A stretch of DNA of 64,000 nucleotides from IMG/VR virus record IMGVR_UViG_3300020057_000035, positions 47,849-111,848 of that record. One strand, 5' to 3'. Made by a program: the position numbers and the translations under genes. Source of the DNA: a virus. This document shows positions 9,626 to 17,921 of this stretch, one piece after another; position 1 is the stretch's first letter, and each line of letters opens with the position of its first letter. The notes beneath the pieces are model-generated. The model made no database searches, was not told the DNA's origin, and saw only the letters and a program-made list of their open reading frames with translations.

Positions 9626-10060
9626 ATGTCTTTTCCTATTTACGTGCGCTCTGGTAGCATTTCTATACGAGATATTCAATCACAAGATCTTATTCAATCT
9701 GTTGATCCGGCTTATATATTAGGAATAACAACTAAACTAATTGATAAACTGTATGTTGGATTAAATAAAACAATAAGAATAACAACAGAAAACAATCAAA
9801 TAGTTGTATCAGAAAATCAATTAATACTAACAACAGAATTTAATCCTATATTAGAAATAAAACACTATATTCTTAAAAAAATAACAGACTTATTATCTGG
9901 TGATGAGATTATTTGTATAGACATAGAAAACAAAATAACTGAACAAATAATAGAAGAAATTACACCAAATAAAATAGAGGAAACGTTTGATATAATAGTA
10001 GAAAGGAATAGATTATTTGTTTTGAATGAATTTGTTTTTTCAAATGAGGAAATAGAATAA
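9626..10060 (+). CDS. Free-standing, degenerate Hint/intein-like protein
   Basis: 144 residues starting on the base after the terL stop. The order of features follows a mini-intein: an A-like block (YVRSGSISIRDIQSQDLI), a B-like block (IRITTENNQIVVSENQLIL, with Asn-Gln where Asp/Glu-His is usual), then an F/G-like end (TFDIIVERNRLFVLNEFVF followed by SN). There is no N-terminal Cys and only four residues follow the terminal Asn, so it has no exteins to splice. Probably a decayed intein or a repurposed Hint domain; this rests on pattern similarity only. Confidence 0.55.
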   Translation: MSFPIYVRSGSISIRDIQSQDLIQSVDPAYILGITTKLIDKLYVGLNKTIRITTENNQIVVSENQLILTTEFNPILEIKHYILKKITDLLSGDEIICIDIENKITEQIIEEITPNKIEETFDIIVERNRLFVLNEFVFSNEEIE

Positions 10061-10061
10061 T

Positions 10062-10391
10062 ATGAGTAATGACAGCAAACACAGCATTCCTTGTCCGGGT
10101 GTAGCACCTATTTTCGGTCATACTATTCCATGTAATAAAATATATCAACATAATGGAGCATGTTTAAATTATGAGTTAGTATCATATTGGTGTTGGCCGT
10201 GTGAGAGTTTTGGATGTGAACACTTAAGTTCAGAAGAAATTGTTTTTAACATAGATCAACAACTAACAACAAGTATGTACACATATATGGTAAATGAACG
10301 AGAGAGACAATCAAGAGAGAATATGTTGAATTCTTTCACAAAGACATTAGAGAAACTAGGAACTACACTTGACAATGAGCTTGAGATATAG
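10062..10391 (+). CDS. Hypothetical Cys/His-rich protein
   Basis: 109 residues. The N-terminal half has several Cys and His (IPCPG, IPCNK, GAC, YWCWPCESFGCEH) suggesting zinc binding; the C-terminal half is a polar helix. Two bases separate it from the Hint-like ORF, so it is co-transcribed with terminase. The function is unknown. Confidence 0.6.
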   Translation: MSNDSKHSIPCPGVAPIFGHTIPCNKIYQHNGACLNYELVSYWCWPCESFGCEHLSSEEIVFNIDQQLTTSMYTYMVNERERQSRENMLNSFTKTLEKLGTTLDNELEI

Positions 10392-10397
10392 TATGCT
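10369..10397 (+). promoter_or_regulatory. Sigma70-type promoter
   Basis: TTGACA, 17-base spacer, TATGCT, overlapping the 3' end of the previous gene and about 25 bases before the gene at 10424. Confidence 0.55.
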
Positions 10398-10423
10398 TGT
10401 GAAAACTAACGAAACAGGGTGTC

Positions 10424-10798
10424 ATGAGTAGTAAGGATATAGTCGGTTGGGTGGAAAAGGGGTGGCTCAATTATTGTAATGATTGCGAAAGAAATAAAGA
10501 ACCAATCTCTTTATATTTTGTAAAATCATCAGATATAAGTAGAAATCCCATGATAAGGTATAAGTCTAATCAATTTACAGAGCTACACAAATGTAATGAA
10601 ATTAGACCTATTTATATTAAACAAATCCAAGAAGTTGTAAAACAGAAATATCTTAAAGAAGGCAGTAAAGTTAAAATGAAAACTTCTGGTATAGAGGCAG
10701 TAGTACATAGAATATTTGCTAGTGGAAGTGTAACATTAAAGGTAGCTGGTCAAGCAGGTGTTTTAAGAGTAAGAAAGAACGAATTGGAATTAATTTGA
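10424..10798 (+). CDS. Hypothetical protein with C-terminal beta domain
   Basis: 124 residues. N-terminal W-L-N-Y-C-N-D-C suggests a metal site. The last ~45 residues (LKEGSKVKMKTSGIEAVVHR...) look like a small beta-barrel with KOW/SH3-like spacing, which is only a guess. It has its own promoter at 10369 and overlaps the next gene by TTGA. Confidence 0.6.
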   Translation: MSSKDIVGWVEKGWLNYCNDCERNKEPISLYFVKSSDISRNPMIRYKSNQFTELHKCNEIRPIYIKQIQEVVKQKYLKEGSKVKMKTSGIEAVVHRIFASGSVTLKVAGQAGVLRVRKNELELI

Positions 10799-10977
10799 AG
10801 AAATCACTAGAAGAAATATGGGCAGAAAAAACATACAAACTACTAAAGAAATACGAATGGGTAAATGACCACGAGTGTCTTACGTTTTGTATGAGTGGGT
10901 ATTTAAGTAGTCATGTTCTTAAACATTCTGAAAAATGTGAACTAAATTCTTTATTAAAAGAATGGGAAAATGAATAA
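10795..10977 (+). CDS. Small hypothetical protein, TTG start
   Basis: 60 residues; the TTG start overlaps the previous stop (TTGA) behind TTGGAA. It contains H-E-C-L-T-F-C and H-S-E-K-C, a possible zinc site. The end overlaps the next gene (ATGAATAA). The function is unknown. Confidence 0.5.
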   Translation: MKKSLEEIWAEKTYKLLKKYEWVNDHECLTFCMSGYLSSHVLKHSEKCELNSLLKEWENE

Positions 10978-11383
10978 TTTGGAAGAACGAGAACCAGAGA
11001 TAAAAGAATCAGGACATTATGATCCTAGTAATAAATTAAAAGAAGACACACCAGATAGTATTTTTCATAGAGCACAAATCTTATTAAAGAATGAAAGCAA
11101 ATGGTGTCAAAACTCTGTAGCTATAAACAGAAACGGAGAAAAAGTAAGTGCTTTACATAAAGATGCAGTAGCTTGGGATATCTACGGTGCTATTATGAAA
11201 ACATGTAACCAGTATAGACCAGATCTTCTTATAAAAACATTAGACTATTTAGAGACATTAAATCTAGGAAAGTTTAGTTCCATTATAGATCTAAATGATT
11301 ATGGTACTCATAGTGATGTTTATTGGTTATTGTCAAAAGCGGCAATAGATTATAAATTGTGGAAAAAACGTGTTAATTCTTAG
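10970..11383 (+). CDS. Hypothetical protein, possibly DUF6197-like
   Basis: 137 residues. The stretch W-C-Q-N-S-V-A-I-N-R-N-G...A-V-A-W-D-I-Y-G-A-I resembles the pattern I associate with DUF6197 phage/actinobacterial proteins of unknown role (W...A.d.~G..~.~.~A..W...GA). The family call is from memory and uncertain. Co-directional with overlapping neighbours. Confidence 0.55.
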   Translation: MNNLEEREPEIKESGHYDPSNKLKEDTPDSIFHRAQILLKNESKWCQNSVAINRNGEKVSALHKDAVAWDIYGAIMKTCNQYRPDLLIKTLDYLETLNLGKFSSIIDLNDYGTHSDVYWLLSKAAIDYKLWKKRVNS

Positions 11384-11462
11384 TTGGCAAATTTGGCTTG
11401 TTGTTTTGTTCATAGTTTTGTTTTTTCTTATTTTAAATGGGATTCGTAATGACAGACATTGA
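11370..11462 (+). CDS. Tiny single-helix membrane peptide
   Basis: 30 residues from GTG 11370 (VLILSWQIWLVVLFIVLFF...), one transmembrane segment followed by a basic tail. It overlaps the end of the previous gene and the start of the next one. Such peptides are common near lysis or host-takeover genes. Confidence 0.35.
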   Translation: MLILSWQIWLVVLFIVLFFLILNGIRNDRH

Positions 11463-11616
11463 ATTAAATTTCGAGGGTTATTGTGAGATATGTGATGTTG
11501 CCCTCAGAGAAGATGCTATTAGAAAAGGTGAAAGTCTTTGTATAGAATGTGCATCAAGAAGAAAGAAATCGCAAAAAACTAAAAGAGAAAAAGATCCTTG
11601 GCCGGAGAAGTATTAA
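11449..11616 (+). CDS. Small zinc-ribbon protein
   Basis: 55 residues with a C-E-I-C ... C-I-E-C pair spaced like a treble-clef or ribbon zinc site, then a basic tail (RRKKSQKTKREKD). Possibly a nucleic-acid binder. Confidence 0.5.
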   Translation: MTDIELNFEGYCEICDVALREDAIRKGESLCIECASRRKKSQKTKREKDPWPEKY

Positions 11617-11911
11617 TATTAAAAGATCTATTGTTTTAGATGTTCTAGTTACTTACCAAAAAGAAATAGAAAAACGTAAACAAGAAGCAGTAGGGTATGA
11701 AACTTTATTAAAAGAGATAAAATTAAAAATAGGAAAAGTTTCTATTATGATAGCTGGCCCTTTACATTTAGCAGATAATTGTGTACAGTGTCAAGACGAC
11801 ATTATAGAGGCAAAACTAAATTTAAATTCTGCGTGGGCACTCTTGACAAATCATCAAAACAGTGGTCCGCTAGACTCAGACAAAGAAGATACTAGAATCG
11901 AACAGCATTAA
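11549..11911 (+). CDS. Hypothetical coiled-coil protein, start uncertain
   Basis: Up to 120 residues from GTG 11549, but that start overlaps the previous gene by 68 bases. An in-frame ATT at 11612, four bases after GGAG and overlapping the previous stop, would remove the overlap; this fits other possible ATT starts in this window. The body is helical with a CVQCQDD motif. The function is unknown. Confidence 0.5.
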   Translation: MHQEERNRKKLKEKKILGRRSINIKRSIVLDVLVTYQKEIEKRKQEAVGYETLLKEIKLKIGKVSIMIAGPLHLADNCVQCQDDIIEAKLNLNSAWALLTNHQNSGPLDSDKEDTRIEQH

Positions 11912-11983
11912 GAGATTTACAAAATAGCGTAAGTGGACTTAGTTTGTATGTTGATCAAATACATTCGGGGATTAGGATTAACA

Positions 11984-12229
11984 ATGATTGAAAAAATAGC
12001 TAAAATAGAAAAAACACAACTTGGAATTATGAAAAAGAAAGATTTATTACATTTAGCTGCGGAACTACTTCAGGGTAGGGGTTGGGACTACGACGACTCA
12101 GATGAAACTGTATATTGTCTTAATTGTTTAGGGGAAAAATATATTCACACTGATACATGTGAGTTAAAGAAATTTCAAGATCAATTTTTACTTAAATACC
12201 CAGATTCTTCCATTACTTTTTATAGATAA
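11984..12229 (+). CDS. Small hypothetical protein with Cys/His motif
   Basis: 81 residues from ATG 11984, preferred over an up-frame ATG at 11933 because AGGATT sits at good spacing. C-L-N-C ... H-T-D-T-C is a likely zinc site. The stop overlaps the next ATG. Confidence 0.55.
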   Translation: MIEKIAKIEKTQLGIMKKKDLLHLAAELLQGRGWDYDDSDETVYCLNCLGEKYIHTDTCELKKFQDQFLLKYPDSSITFYR

Positions 12230-12396
12230 TGATAAAAGAAAAATTCATGTGGGAAAAAGTTAATGAAAGAGTTTCTATAATAGAGGATTTAGCTCAATGG
12301 TACAAAGAAACAGAAAATAAGTTTTTAACTGGTGAAAATGTGAATAGACTAACAGAACTATGCGAAAGGGCACAAAAATTAGTAAATGTTAAATAA
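12229..12396 (+). CDS. Small helical hypothetical protein
   Basis: 55 residues, all-helical and charged (MIKEKFMWEKVNERVSII...). The ATG overlaps the preceding TAA (TAATG). No family recognised. Confidence 0.5.
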   Translation: MIKEKFMWEKVNERVSIIEDLAQWYKETENKFLTGENVNRLTELCERAQKLVNVK

Positions 12397-12429
12397 AATA
12401 ACTATTTATATTCCTGAGGGGAAAGCTTA

Positions 12430-12735
12430 ATGAGTGCAGAAGAAGGATCAATATGTCTTACATATATTGGTCAAGTAACATGCTACGGATCAGAAGAGTG
12501 TTTATTACCGCCTACTTTTAGATTAGATATTGGTGAGTACTCTGATTGGAATGGTGGGGTATACTTGTGTCATGCCCATGCCACTATCGCAATAGAGGAA
12601 GCAATTAAAAATAGGTATCAATGGCTTGATTTAGATTATTATAATAAACTTAACAAAGAAACAATAGATGGATTCAAACTAGAGCGAGATAATTTTTACT
12701 CTGCTGTTAATATAGAGTTGGAAAAAGGAAAGTAA
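12430..12735 (+). CDS. Hypothetical Cys/His protein
   Basis: 101 residues behind a strong ribosome binding site (CCTGAGGGGAAAG). It contains C-Y-G-S-E-E-C and Y-L-C-H-A-H, suggesting a metal-binding N-terminal domain, followed by a helical tail. The function is unknown. Confidence 0.6.
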   Translation: MSAEEGSICLTYIGQVTCYGSEECLLPPTFRLDIGEYSDWNGGVYLCHAHATIAIEEAIKNRYQWLDLDYYNKLNKETIDGFKLERDNFYSAVNIELEKGK

Positions 12736-12774
12736 GTATAATGATGGCTTTATTAAATGGTCCTTTTAATTGAA

Positions 12775-13009
12775 ATGCAGAAAATACTACGTGCGATAAA
12801 TGTAATGAATAGTGTACGAGTGCTTTCACTTTTCGACGGAATGTCTGTCGCATACACAAGTCCGTAAACTAACTCCTATAGAGTGTGAGAGACTTCAAGG
12901 ACTTGAGGACAATTTCACAAAAGGTGTTTCAAATACTCAACGTTATAAAATGTTGGGTAACGCATTTAATGCAGATATAATAGCACATATACTTTCGAAT
13001 ATTAAATAA
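12775..13009 (+). pseudogene. Relic of a DNA cytosine-5 methyltransferase
   Basis: The first frame encodes the SAM-binding motif I (RVLSLFDGMSVAYTSP, stop at 12865). A one-base shift at about 12860 continues into RKLTPIECERLQGLEDNFT and QRYKMLGNAFNADIIAHIL, the C-terminal motifs of the same enzyme family. Everything between, including the catalytic Pro-Cys and ENV motifs and the target recognition domain, is missing. This is an internal deletion plus frameshift, so no active enzyme is expected. Confidence 0.8.
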
Positions 13010-13017
13010 GGAAAATA

Positions 13018-13686
13018 ATGATTGATTTTGAGTACAAAGAATATACACTAACAGAAGTGACAATAAATGAAGGTGGTATAGATCTTAGATTTGGGTGGTC
13101 TTTTTTTGCAGAAGAAAACAGAGATAATATAACTCCAGAAGTTGGAGATACTGTTCGTATTTATGGAAAAGGAATTGGTTTCTCTGTTCGTGGTGTAGAA
13201 ATTGTAAATAAAGGGTTTCTTTTCTATAGAACAAAAGATCAGGAAGAAGGAAAAAGAGATCTCGAACAGCAAGAACGTATACAAGAAAAAGAAGATAATT
13301 TAACTAAAACCATGGAAATAAGAAACTTAAATTGGTCTAAGCTTCCATATTCTTTTCAAGAGCGTAAAAAAAGATTTGAAAAGAATAATCCAAACTGGAG
13401 AAGAGACCACGAAGAGTATGAATTATTTGTGTGTCAAGAAGCATTTAATTTTAGTAATCATTTTTCTACCTCTGCTGATCTATTAAGATGGCAAAAGCTA
13501 CCCTACGAAAAACAACAAGAAGCTTTTACATTTAGTGATTCTCATTCTGGAAATACTTTCGAAGCTTCTTGTTTCTTTGCTTCTTTATTTTTAGAAGAAA
13601 AAGAAGTAGAATTAGTTGCACAACATGGCTCTATTTGTCCATTAGTTGGGTGTATTGAGTATGGGTGTGTGAAAACAGATAATTAA
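13018..13686 (+). CDS. Conserved phage protein of unknown function
   Basis: 222 residues behind AAGGAAAATA. The N-terminal ~75 residues form a beta-rich part (FGWSFFAEEN...VGDTVRIYGKG...VRGVEI), then helical segments with WSKLPYSFQERKKRF and a C-terminal HSGNTFEASCFFASL...HGSICPLVGCIEYGC. I recall this architecture, including the HSGNTF box, from actinophage proteins of unknown function. No catalytic role can be assigned. Confidence 0.75.
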   Translation: MIDFEYKEYTLTEVTINEGGIDLRFGWSFFAEENRDNITPEVGDTVRIYGKGIGFSVRGVEIVNKGFLFYRTKDQEEGKRDLEQQERIQEKEDNLTKTMEIRNLNWSKLPYSFQERKKRFEKNNPNWRRDHEEYELFVCQEAFNFSNHFSTSADLLRWQKLPYEKQQEAFTFSDSHSGNTFEASCFFASLFLEEKEVELVAQHGSICPLVGCIEYGCVKTDN

Positions 13687-13714
13687 CTCTACAGAAAAAT
13701 TATATGTAATATTG

Positions 13715-13732
13715 GTATAGGATATCCTATAC
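13715..13732. repeat. 18-bp perfect palindrome
   Basis: GTATAGGATATCCTATAC, perfectly self-complementary, in the 223-base gap between 13686 and 13910. It could be a repressor site. The same stretch to 13809 reads as an open frame (IGYPIQQEEEERVRKN...) without a standard start, possibly a gene relic. Confidence 0.45.
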
Positions 13733-13846
13733 AACAAGAAGAAGAAGAGCGCGTTCGTAAGAACATATATAACACTGAATTTCATTCTATTATGTTAAAG
13801 GATATTTAAGCGATTGATAATGTTATTAAATTAATTGAAAAAACAC

Positions 13847-13875
13847 TTGACATATAGACAGAAACAAAGTAAGAT
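13847..13875 (+). promoter_or_regulatory. Sigma70-type promoter for dNMP kinase
   Basis: TTGACA, 17-base spacer, TAAGAT; about 34 bases upstream of the start at 13910. Confidence 0.7.
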
Positions 13876-13909
13876 TAAATAAAAAAGAGTAATAATAGGT
13901 TCTAATAAA

Positions 13910-14434
13910 ATGAAGATAGCATTTGTAGGTCCAATTTTCAGTGGTAAAACCCGTACAGCACTAGCATTAGGCTATGTTACTAAAATAGAAACACTGGCTT
14001 TTGGTGATTTAGTTAAAGAAGAAGTTGCTAGGGCAGTTTCAGATAATGATCCAATAGAAAGATCTAGAGTACTACATGAAATGCACACCCCAGAACTAAA
14101 ATACAAATGGAGAGAAATACTTCAAGTGTGGGGTACTGAAGTTAGACGTAGACATTATGGTGATGATTATTGGGTTAAAAAAATGGAAAATGAGTTACTT
14201 GATTTCTCTTCCATTATAGTAGATGATTGTAGATTTTGGAATGAATATGACATGCTTAAAGAGCATGATTTTTGGTTTGTAAGATGTATGCCAAAAGAGG
14301 CAAATACTTCATTAACAGCACTGCATGAGAGCGAAATGTATTGGGCACAGTTTCCAGTAGATTTAACTTTAGAGTGGAAACCAGTCGAGAAAAGAGTTAA
14401 AGATATAATTAAGAAGTTTAATTATCACATATAA
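13910..14434 (+). CDS. Deoxynucleoside monophosphate kinase
   Basis: 174 residues. Phosphorylates dNMPs, raising the dNTP pool together with NrdJ. The P-loop GPIFSGKT is at residues 7-14. REILQVWGTEVRRRHYGDDYW and VDDCRFWNEYD match the pattern of T4 gp1-type phage dNMP kinases (Q-WGTE-R, DD-R-NE). It has its own promoter at 13847. Substrate range cannot be read from sequence. Confidence 0.8.
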   Translation: MKIAFVGPIFSGKTRTALALGYVTKIETLAFGDLVKEEVARAVSDNDPIERSRVLHEMHTPELKYKWREILQVWGTEVRRRHYGDDYWVKKMENELLDFSSIIVDDCRFWNEYDMLKEHDFWFVRCMPKEANTSLTALHESEMYWAQFPVDLTLEWKPVEKRVKDIIKKFNYHI

Positions 14435-14476
14435 AGCAACTGACTGTTTTATAGAAAAGTGTGATATAATAAACAT

Positions 14477-15625
14477 ATGCCAAATAAAATAAAAACAAGA
14501 AAGCATATGATAAAAACATACCAATATAGATTACAAACAAGAAAAAATACAGAAGAGAAATTATTATTCACTCTTGAGCAGTGTAGATTGCTTTACAATA
14601 AGATATTAGAAACAAAAATTAAATATTATGAAATAGAAATTAAATCATTATCTATGTTTGATTGTAATAATTTAATTAAAACTTGGGAAATAAAAAATGT
14701 TAATGCTCAAGTATTGCAAAATGTTTCAGCAAGAGTAGATAATGCATTTAAAGGCTTTTTCAGAAGACTAAAAACAAAAGAAAAAAAAGCTGGTTTTCCT
14801 AGATTTAGGGGATTTAATAGATATGATTCTTTTACCTTTCCTCAATATGGATTTAAATTGAATGGAAAATATCTCAAACTACAAAATATTGGAATTGTTA
14901 AAGTAATTTTACATAGACCAATTGAAGGTAGAATTAAAACATGTACAATTAAACGAAATGGATTAAATCAATGGTTTGTTAGTTTTGTTTGTGAAATAGA
15001 TAAAGAAATAATTATTAGTGATAATAAAAAAGCAATAGGTATTGATGTTGGGTGTAATAAATTTGCAGTAACAAGTGATAATACAATAATTGAGCACCCA
15101 CATTATTACAGACAATCAGAAAAAAAACTAAAAGAACTTCAATCAAACTTTAATGAAGTAATCAATTTATCAAATGATAATAAAAAGAAAATAAATATAA
15201 GGAAAAAACTAACAAGAACACATATTAAAGTAAAGAATCAAAGAAAAGATTTCTTACACAAAACAAGTAGAAGTATAGTAAATGAAAATGGTATTATTTG
15301 TGTAGAAAAACTAAATATTAAGAAAATGACTTCTGATAACTGGAAGTCACTAAACAAAAGCATGCTTGATGGTGGTTGGTATAACTTCAAACAAATGCTA
15401 ACTTACAAGGCAGAATGGGCCGGTAAGAAAGTAGTTGAAGTAAATCCAGCATTCACCAGTCAAACATGTAGTAAATGTGGAAATATTAAAAAGAAAGAAT
15501 TAAATGAAAGAGTACATAATTGTTCATTTTGTGGATTAATATGTGATCGAGATTTTAATGCTTCTTTAAATATATTAAGAGTTGGGATGAACTCTTTGAG
15601 TAGAAATATTCTAAATGCTGTTTAA
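14477..15625 (+). CDS. tnpB: TnpB RNA-guided nuclease (IS200/IS605-type OrfB)
   Basis: 382 residues, full length for TnpB. RuvC-like residues: GIDVG (Asp190), VEKLN (Glu277) and the DRDFNAS box near 357-363; zinc ribbon CSKCGN...CSFCG at 331-352. TnpB is guided by an RNA from its 3' end and favours retention of its element. No TnpA transposase is nearby, so the copy depends on another source or is domesticated. TATAAT at 14465-14470 lies six bases before the ATG, suggesting a leaderless transcript. The 3' end overlaps the next gene by 11 bases. Fragments of other TnpB genes lie at 28033-28158 and 55924-56049. Confidence 0.92.
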   Translation: MPNKIKTRKHMIKTYQYRLQTRKNTEEKLLFTLEQCRLLYNKILETKIKYYEIEIKSLSMFDCNNLIKTWEIKNVNAQVLQNVSARVDNAFKGFFRRLKTKEKKAGFPRFRGFNRYDSFTFPQYGFKLNGKYLKLQNIGIVKVILHRPIEGRIKTCTIKRNGLNQWFVSFVCEIDKEIIISDNKKAIGIDVGCNKFAVTSDNTIIEHPHYYRQSEKKLKELQSNFNEVINLSNDNKKKINIRKKLTRTHIKVKNQRKDFLHKTSRSIVNENGIICVEKLNIKKMTSDNWKSLNKSMLDGGWYNFKQMLTYKAEWAGKKVVEVNPAFTSQTCSKCGNIKKKELNERVHNCSFCGLICDRDFNASLNILRVGMNSLSRNILNAV

Positions 15626-15980
15626 TAAACAAGCGCATTCGTACAGACGAATAATAGAAACGTTTGGTTACGAAATATTATTCTGGAGAGAATTTGGAAT
15701 ATTACAAGGAGATAGTTTTGTTCTTTTAAAAAAAGATTCTGATTTTGGATATTTAGTCATTGGTTGGGGCAGTTGTTTGGGGTGTGATGTGTTGATGAGA
15801 ACTACTACAGCGAAAGAATTTATAGAATTAGAAAATATCTTACAAAATAAGATATTTTGGGGAACTGCAAGTGGAATCATCAAACATATTGCAGAAGACT
15901 GTTATGATTGGTACCTTTATGAGGAAGATTTTGTTGATCTATTTAAAGAGGCAGTTGAAATAATTAAGGAAAATATCTGA
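15615..15980 (+). CDS. Hypothetical phage protein with GWGSC motif
   Basis: 121 residues; the start lies inside the end of tnpB. DFGYLVIGWGSCLGCDVL with a following acidic helical part recalls a small phage/bacterial family of unknown function. The overlap suggests that TnpB insertion replaced the original 5' flank. Confidence 0.6.
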   Translation: MLFNKQAHSYRRIIETFGYEILFWREFGILQGDSFVLLKKDSDFGYLVIGWGSCLGCDVLMRTTTAKEFIELENILQNKIFWGTASGIIKHIAEDCYDWYLYEEDFVDLFKEAVEIIKENI

Positions 15981-15988
15981 TTCTACTG

Positions 15989-16093
15989 CCACAATGCCGC
16001 TGAGAAGCTGTAGGAACGCGCTGAGACAGCTTTGTGGTTAAAAAGCTGTCTAACTACTACTTTTCTAAATGAGGGCGGAAAACGTGTTTCTGC
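15989..16093 (+). ncRNA. Structured RNA element, copy A
   Basis: Intergenic region between 15980 and the HNH gene. Stems: CCACA(15989-15993)/TGTGG(16033-16037), AAGCTGT(16005-16011)/ACAGCTT(16026-16032), then a shared single-stranded block CTAACTACTACTTTT, then GCGGAAA(16075-16081)/TTTCTGC(16087-16093) closing an ACGTG loop. A homologous element on the other strand at 54110-54240 has the same order with different stem sequences. It may be an independent RNA or a 5' leader of the HNH gene. Confidence 0.6.
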
Positions 16094-16142
16094 TATACTT
16101 AGTATATCGGAGTATACAATTATTTATACAGATTGTGTTGGA

Positions 16143-16493
16143 ATGTCGGGGGGAAAAAGAAAAAAGACATGTATGCGATGTTCTTCTGCTTTACCTCCAC
16201 GTAGAATAAAGTGGTGCTCTAATAAGTGCAGCAATTGGTGGTTCGATAATCATTGGTATTTTAAAGCCAGACGTAAGGTAGTATTAAAAGCGCGGGTACT
16301 TGACAAAAGAAAAGTTTTAGGGTACACGTGTGCTATATGTAATACTTTAGTACAAATAATAGAAGTCGATCATATAATTAGAGCAATGGGAACGCATAAT
16401 ATATTAAGCTGTCTACATCATCAAGATAATCTTAGGGTATTATGCATTCCCTGCCATAGAATAATAACCAAGGAACAAAGGAAAACAAAGTAG
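16143..16493 (+). CDS. HNH endonuclease
   Basis: 116 residues from ATG 16143; an earlier in-frame ATG at 16032 lies inside the structured RNA and is unlikely. N-terminal zinc-like CMRCSSALPP...WCSNKCSNWW, then the HNH core: CAICNTL, VDHIIRA, DNLRVLCIPCHRI. A free-standing HNH gene typical of phages (homing or packaging-associated). It sits just upstream of two methyltransferases. Confidence 0.8.
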   Translation: MSGGKRKKTCMRCSSALPPRRIKWCSNKCSNWWFDNHWYFKARRKVVLKARVLDKRKVLGYTCAICNTLVQIIEVDHIIRAMGTHNILSCLHHQDNLRVLCIPCHRIITKEQRKTK

Positions 16494-17209
16494 AAAATCA
16501 AGTAATACAAGATGATTGTTTAGCTGTTCTAAAAACTCTTCAAGATAAATGTGTTGATTTAGTTGTAACAAGTCCACCATATAATATGCGAACTCGTATT
16601 AGAAATGGTAAATATACTACGAGAGAAAAGACAGAACACTTTAGTAAAAAATATAAACACTTTGATGATGCATTATCAATAGAAGATTTTTATGAATTTC
16701 ATAGCTTTGTATTAAAAGAATTATTGCGTGTATCAAAGATAGTTTGTTACAACTTTCAAATAGTAACTGGCAGTAAAGAAGCATTTTTTAAGATCATTGG
16801 AGATTTTAACAAAGACATAAAAGATATTATTATTTGGGATAAAAACACAGGTCAACCAGCAATGCATCAGCAGGTATTAAATAGTTGTTATGAGATGATT
16901 TTAGTATTAGAAGATGATAAAAAAGCAGGTAGACTTATACAAAACGCAAAATTTAAAAGAGGAGAAATGAATAATATTTTGCGTATAGGTAGAGGTAAAA
17001 AAATATCTGATATTCATGGTGCTATTTTTCCAGAAGAGTTACCAGATATTTTAATAAAAGCATTTTCAAACGAGGGCGATGTTGTTTTAGATCCTTTTGC
17101 TGGAAGCGGAACCACTTTAGTATCCGCAAAGAAAAACAACAGGAAGTATGTAGGGATTGAAATAAGTTCAGAATATGTAAACAGTATCAATAAGAGACTA
17201 GAGGAATAA
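16490..17209 (+). CDS. DNA methyltransferase (beta group), non-standard start
   Basis: About 239 residues. Motif IV TSPPYN precedes motif I DPFAGSGTT, the order of the beta group; SPPY is commoner in N4-cytosine enzymes, so base specificity is open. The first ATG (16586) would cut off motif IV, yet the open frame upstream (VENQVIQDDCLAVL...) aligns with the start of the paralogue at 17211 and contains no ATG, GTG or TTG. AAAGGA lies about six bases before GTA 16490, taken here as the probable start. Alternatively the original start has been lost. No restriction enzyme partner is apparent. Confidence 0.75.
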   Translation, partial: VENQVIQDDCLAVLKTLQDKCVDLVVTSPPYNMRTRIRNGKYTTREKTEHFSKKYKHFDDALSIEDFYEFHSFVLKELLRVSKIVCYNFQIVTGSKEAFFKIIGDFNKDIKDIIIWDKNTGQPAMHQQVLNSCYEMILVLEDDKKAGRLIQNAKFKRGEMNNILRIGRGKKISDIHGAIFPEELPDILIKAFSNEGDVVLDPFAGSGTTLVSAKKNNRKYVGIEISSEYVNSINKRLEE

Positions 17210-17210
17210 T

Positions 17211-17921
17211 TTGGAAAAAAACACAGTTACACAAGGAGATTGTCTTTTAGTAATGAAGGACATACCTAATAAATCAATAGATATGATTTTATGCGATCTT
17301 CCTTATCAAATTACTAAATTAAAATGGGATATCATTATACCTTTTGATTTATTGTGGGAACAGTACAAAAGAATTATTAAAGACAACGGCGCAATAGTTT
17401 TGACAGCAAGTCAACCATTTACTAGTGCTTTAATTATGAGCAATATCAAAATGTTTAAATATGAATGGATATGGCAAAAGTCAAAAGCAACAGGATTTCT
17501 TGATTGTAAATTAAAACCACTCAACAACTATGAAGACATAGTGATCTTCTCTAATGGAAAAACAACCTACAACCCACAAATGATTAAGGGAAAATTACAT
17601 AAGAACGGTGGTGGGAAAACTGGACCAGCAGAAGTTTATGGTAACTTTGCAGATAGAAAGTCTAGTGAGACTGATTTGTATTATCCAAAGAGAATTATTC
17701 AATTTACAACTGAACACGGTCTTCATCCCACCCAAAAGCCAGTAAAACTATTTGAGTATCTTATCAAGACCTACACAAATGAAGGAGATCTTGTATTAGA
17801 TAATTGTGCAGGCTCAGGGACTACTGGTGTAGCTGCTATAAATACTGGTAGAAATTATATGCTTATTGAAAAAGAGCAAAAATATGTAAACAGTATCAAC
17901 AAGAGATTAAATACGACATGA
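17211..17921 (+). CDS. DNA methyltransferase (beta group)
   Basis: 236 residues; TTG start behind AGAGGAATAAT. Motif IV is CDLPYQITKLKWD and motif I is DNCAGSGTTG, with HPTQKPVKL before it, as in N6-adenine/N4-cytosine phage methylases. Paralogous to the frameshifted gene at 21581-22379 (shared IIIPFDLLWEQYKRIIK). It follows another methylase by one base and overlaps the next gene by ATGA. Likely protects phage DNA from host restriction. Confidence 0.85.
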   Translation: MEKNTVTQGDCLLVMKDIPNKSIDMILCDLPYQITKLKWDIIIPFDLLWEQYKRIIKDNGAIVLTASQPFTSALIMSNIKMFKYEWIWQKSKATGFLDCKLKPLNNYEDIVIFSNGKTTYNPQMIKGKLHKNGGGKTGPAEVYGNFADRKSSETDLYYPKRIIQFTTEHGLHPTQKPVKLFEYLIKTYTNEGDLVLDNCAGSGTTGVAAINTGRNYMLIEKEQKYVNSINKRLNTT

